Source of the DNA: DASPKM01 sp035628135 | Lineage (GTDB): Bacteria > Bacteroidota > Bacteroidia > Chitinophagales > Chitinophagaceae | Direction of reading: 5' to 3' | NCBI GenBank assembly: GCA_035628135.1 | Contig: DASPKM010000002.1 | Span: 124,001-188,000 of the forward strand | DNA length: 64,000 nt | Shown here: piece after piece, positions 61,504 through 64,000 of the stretch | Position numbering within the stretch: the stretch's first letter is position 1 | Layout: each line of letters starts with the position of its first letter | Notes under the pieces: generated by a model | What the model was told of the DNA's origin: nothing | Databases searched by the model: none | Seen by the model: the letters and a program-made list of their open reading frames with translations, nothing else | Position numbers and translations under genes: made by a program

Positions 61504-63708
61504 ATGAAATCGTCGAGGTATTTCCTTACCGCTGCTTGCGTGTTGATCGTTGTTATTGTTAGTGCGCAGGGAGGCGGCGCCATCAAATGGTCCAAGGACG
61601 GAAACTCCTATTATAGAGTGGAAGCAGGCGAAATTGTTCAATATGTTTTGCCCGGCAATACCAAGACCGTGGTAGTGCCGAAAGACAAGCTTACACCCGC
61701 GGGTCAATCGAAGCCACTAACACTGAACAATTATGCTTTTACGTCAGATGGAAAGCGCGTGCTTATTTTCACCAATACCAAAAGGGTATGGCGGTACAAT
61801 ACCCGCGGCGATTACTGGCTGCTGGACCTTTCTAATAATTCATTGAAGCAACTGGGCAAGGGCAGGCCCGCATCGTCGCTGATGTTTGCTAAAATTTCCC
61901 CGGATGGAAAAAAGGCCGCGTACGTCAGTGAATATAACCTGTACGTGGAAGACCTTGCGACAGGGACTGTCAAACCATTGACCATCGGCGGTCACCGAAA
62001 ACTGATCAACGGCACTTTCGATTGGCCTTATGAAGAAGAGTTTTTCTGCAGGGACGGATTCCGGTGGAGCCCCGACAGCCGTCAGATAGGATATTGGCAA
62101 ATAGACGCCCGGAAGGTAAAAGACTACCTGATGATCAACCTCACCGATTCCATTTATCCGGTGGCTGTGCCTGTGGAATATCCTGTGGCGGGTGAACCGC
62201 CATCTCCATTTAAGATCGGCGTGGTGGATATAGCCACCGCCAAAACAAAATGGATGAACATTCCTTACGATGCCACGTTGGGCGCCTATGCTCCCCGCAT
62301 GGAATGGGCCGGCAGCAAGGAAGTAATTGTTCAGCACATGAACCGCCGGCAAAACGAAACAAAGATCATGTTGTGCGATGTTGCAACAGGGCAGTCTAGG
62401 ACAATTTATGAGGAAAAAGATCCTGCATGGATCGACATTATTGCATTGTGGGACTTCGATTATCAATTCGGGGGATGGGACTGGCTGAACAACGGCAAAG
62501 AATTCGTGTGGGCCAGCGAAAAGGACGGATGGCGTCATTTGTACCGCATCAGCCGCGACGGGAAGTCTGAAAAGCTCATCACCAATGGCAACTACGACGT
62601 AATGGACATTGCTGCCATCGATGAAAAATCGGGTTATGTATACTTCTTTGCTTCGCCCGACAATGCCACGCAGAAATATTTATACCGCACACGCCTCGAC
62701 GGAAGCGGCGCCGCTGAAAGGCTATCGCCCTCCAACCAGCAGGGCACTCATGGTTACAACGTATCGCCAACAGGCGCTTTTGCATATCACACTTTCAGCA
62801 ATCATTATACACAGCCGTCTAACGAATGGGTATCGTTACCTGACCATAAGGCATTGAACGGACAGGAAAAAGTGAATGAAGCGCTTGCCAAGGCTGATAA
62901 ATCGAAGGCCAATGTTGAGTTCTTCAAAGTGAAGACCGATGAAGCGGAAATGGACGCGTGGGTGGTAAAGCCGGCCAATTTCGACTCTACCAAAAAATAT
63001 CCCATTGTATTTTTCGTGTATACGGAACCGTGGGGACAGGAAGTGAAGGACCAGTGGAACATTACCAATAATTTCCTCTACCAGGGCGATATGGCGAAGG
63101 ATGGCTATTTCTATGTTGCCATCGATAACCGCGGCACGCCCGTGCCTAAAGGAAGGGCGTGGAGAAAAAGCGTGCATAAGAAAATCGGGCTCGTCAATAT
63201 TAAAGATCAAGCCATGGCCGCCAGGGAAATATTCAAATGGCCATACATCGATACTTCGCGTGTGGCGGTGTGGGGATGGAGCGGCGGCGGAGCGGCCACG
63301 CTGAACCTGATGTTCCAGTATCCAGATATTTACAAGACCGGAATATCGGTGGCTGCGGTAACCAACCAGCTTACTTACGATAACATTTACCAGGAACGCT
63401 ACATGGGCTTGCCGCAGGAAAACCGGCAGGACTTTATAAATGGGTCACCCATGACCTATGCGAAGAACCTGCGCGGAAACTTATTGATCATCCATGGCAC
63501 CGGCGACGACAATGTGCACTACAACAATGCGGAGATGTTGCTGAATGAGTTGATAAAGCACAACAAACAATTCCAGTACATGCCCTATCCCAACCGTACG
63601 CACGGCATATCGGAAGGAGAGGGTACTTTCCAGCATTTGTCGACATTGTACACCAATTTTCTGAAACGCCATTGCCCGCCGGGACCGAAGCAACTGGCCG
63701 GGTTTTAG
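61504..63708 (+). CDS. Dipeptidyl peptidase IV family (S9B) serine peptidase
   Basis: The 734-aa protein removes X-Pro or X-Ala dipeptides from peptide N-termini. It has a signal peptide (~1-21), an eight-bladed beta-propeller (residues ~50-480) with the DWPYEEEF loop whose Glu pair anchors the substrate amino terminus, and an alpha/beta hydrolase domain (~500-734). The triad is Ser593 (GWSGGG), Asp668 (HGTGDDNVH) and His700 (RTHGIS). The usual GWSYGG is GWSGGG here. It is divergent from the lipoprotein gene across a 130-bp spacer. A repeat-rich spacer follows. Confidence 0.93.
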   Translation: MKSSRYFLTAACVLIVVIVSAQGGGAIKWSKDGNSYYRVEAGEIVQYVLPGNTKTVVVPKDKLTPAGQSKPLTLNNYAFTSDGKRVLIFTNTKRVWRYNTRGDYWLLDLSNNSLKQLGKGRPASSLMFAKISPDGKKAAYVSEYNLYVEDLATGTVKPLTIGGHRKLINGTFDWPYEEEFFCRDGFRWSPDSRQIGYWQIDARKVKDYLMINLTDSIYPVAVPVEYPVAGEPPSPFKIGVVDIATAKTKWMNIPYDATLGAYAPRMEWAGSKEVIVQHMNRRQNETKIMLCDVATGQSRTIYEEKDPAWIDIIALWDFDYQFGGWDWLNNGKEFVWASEKDGWRHLYRISRDGKSEKLITNGNYDVMDIAAIDEKSGYVYFFASPDNATQKYLYRTRLDGSGAAERLSPSNQQGTHGYNVSPTGAFAYHTFSNHYTQPSNEWVSLPDHKALNGQEKVNEALAKADKSKANVEFFKVKTDEAEMDAWVVKPANFDSTKKYPIVFFVYTEPWGQEVKDQWNITNNFLYQGDMAKDGYFYVAIDNRGTPVPKGRAWRKSVHKKIGLVNIKDQAMAAREIFKWPYIDTSRVAVWGWSGGGAATLNLMFQYPDIYKTGISVAAVTNQLTYDNIYQERYMGLPQENRQDFINGSPMTYAKNLRGNLLIIHGTGDDNVHYNNAEMLLNELIKHNKQFQYMPYPNRTHGISEGEGTFQHLSTLYTNFLKRHCPPGPKQLAGF

Positions 63709-63728
63709 ACGAATTACTGGTTTATGCA

Positions 63729-63851
63729 GGTCAATAGTCAATAGTCATTAGGTCATTAGGTCAATAAGTCATTAAGATTTGTGGCGCTGCTTAACGATGA
63801 CCAATGACCCAATGACCTAATGACCCCATGACTTAATAACCCAATGACTTA
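63729..63851. repeat. Imperfect tandem and inverted GGTCATTA repeats
   Basis: Direct repeats of the type GTCATTA on the left (63729-63776) are answered by TAATGAC / CAATGAC units on the right (63793-63851), forming a long imperfect hairpin. It lies between the DPP IV gene and the next start codon and has no coding potential. It resembles spacer repeats seen near 7805-7860. Confidence 0.6.
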
Positions 63852-63855
63852 AATA

Positions 63856-64000
63856 ATGAAAAGCCTTCTTTTGTTAGTGTCGATTTGCATTGCGGCAACC
63901 GCACATGCACAGCTTACCGAGTTGAAACCCGGCATGAAGATCACTGCGTCGGTAAAGGTGCGCAAGGCTTTATTTACCTTAAAGGCACAACAGGACCTTT
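63856..64000 (+). CDS. Secreted protein, 3'-truncated by window edge
   Basis: ATG at 63856 opens a frame to the end of the window (48 codons visible). The start has a signal peptide (KSLLLLVSICIAATAHAQL), followed by ELKPGMKITASVKVRKALF. The start of the mature part recalls secreted right-handed beta-helix proteins, but too little is visible to assign a family. Confidence 0.6.
   Translation, partial: MKSLLLLVSICIAATAHAQLTELKPGMKITASVKVRKALFTLKAQQDL

Overview
This window is chromosomal DNA from a member of the Bacteroidota, most likely the Chitinophagaceae. The pointers are several secreted proteins with type IX secretion (T9SS) C-terminal sorting domains, promoters of the TAnnTTTG (-7) type (for example 48855-48886 and 30555-30562), weak Shine-Dalgarno sequences, a type III glutamine synthetase, RteC-like and FecI-like regulators, and intergenic inverted repeats of a kind common in this group. 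No rRNA, tRNA, insertion sequence, CRISPR array or phage was recognised. The window opens inside a TcA-type toxin gene and closes inside a short secreted-protein gene.

Layout. 1-6906: a large TcA-like insecticidal toxin subunit (5' end missing). 6965-12139: a DUF6159 membrane protein, a YceI/TetR pair with two matching operator-like palindromes, an HTH regulator coupled to a DUF488 protein, an ECF sigma factor and an RteC-domain protein. 12366-19440: glutamine synthetase III, then a cell-envelope or polysaccharide group (polytopic membrane protein, SGNH hydrolase, two glycosyltransferases). 19547-22768: purL and hldD. 22860-23370: a non-coding array of three ~160-bp repeats, each with hairpins and a T-run. 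23386-28133: a T9SS-sorted S8-like protease, an M57 metalloprotease lipoprotein and proC. 28438-33912: a 59-aa peptide, pyrG, yidC and small secreted proteins. 34112-37089: a TPR protein followed by comA-aroE. 37154-44001: a Crp/Fnr regulator next to a peptide-export cassette (HlyD adaptor, VKOR-thioredoxin fusion, C39-peptidase ABC transporter) with a tiny candidate precursor gene and an FNR-type box in front. 44327-47512: a five-gene operon with an ECF sigma factor, an anti-sigma-like protein and rdgB. 47690-52148: ilvE and the str genes rpsL, rpsG, fusA. 52394-64000: two T9SS-sorted surface proteins, two paralogous lipoproteins (one ending in 24 aspartates), a dipeptidyl-peptidase IV homologue and a partial secreted protein.

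How they fit together. The housekeeping genes (purL, hldD, proC, pyrG, yidC, ilvE, rpsL-rpsG-fusA, glnN, aroE, rdgB) are ordinary and intact. The most promising accessory unit is the minus-strand cassette at 38459-44001: a double-glycine-type processing exporter, a disulphide-forming VKOR-thioredoxin protein and a periplasmic adaptor form one tight operon. A 34-codon peptide gene lies upstream. Its predicted -7 element lies about 40 bp from a perfect TTGAT-N4-ATCAA palindrome, and a Crp/Fnr-family gene sits at the other end of the cassette. The second is the structured repeat array at 22860-23370. Functions are assigned by reading motifs; no database search was run.
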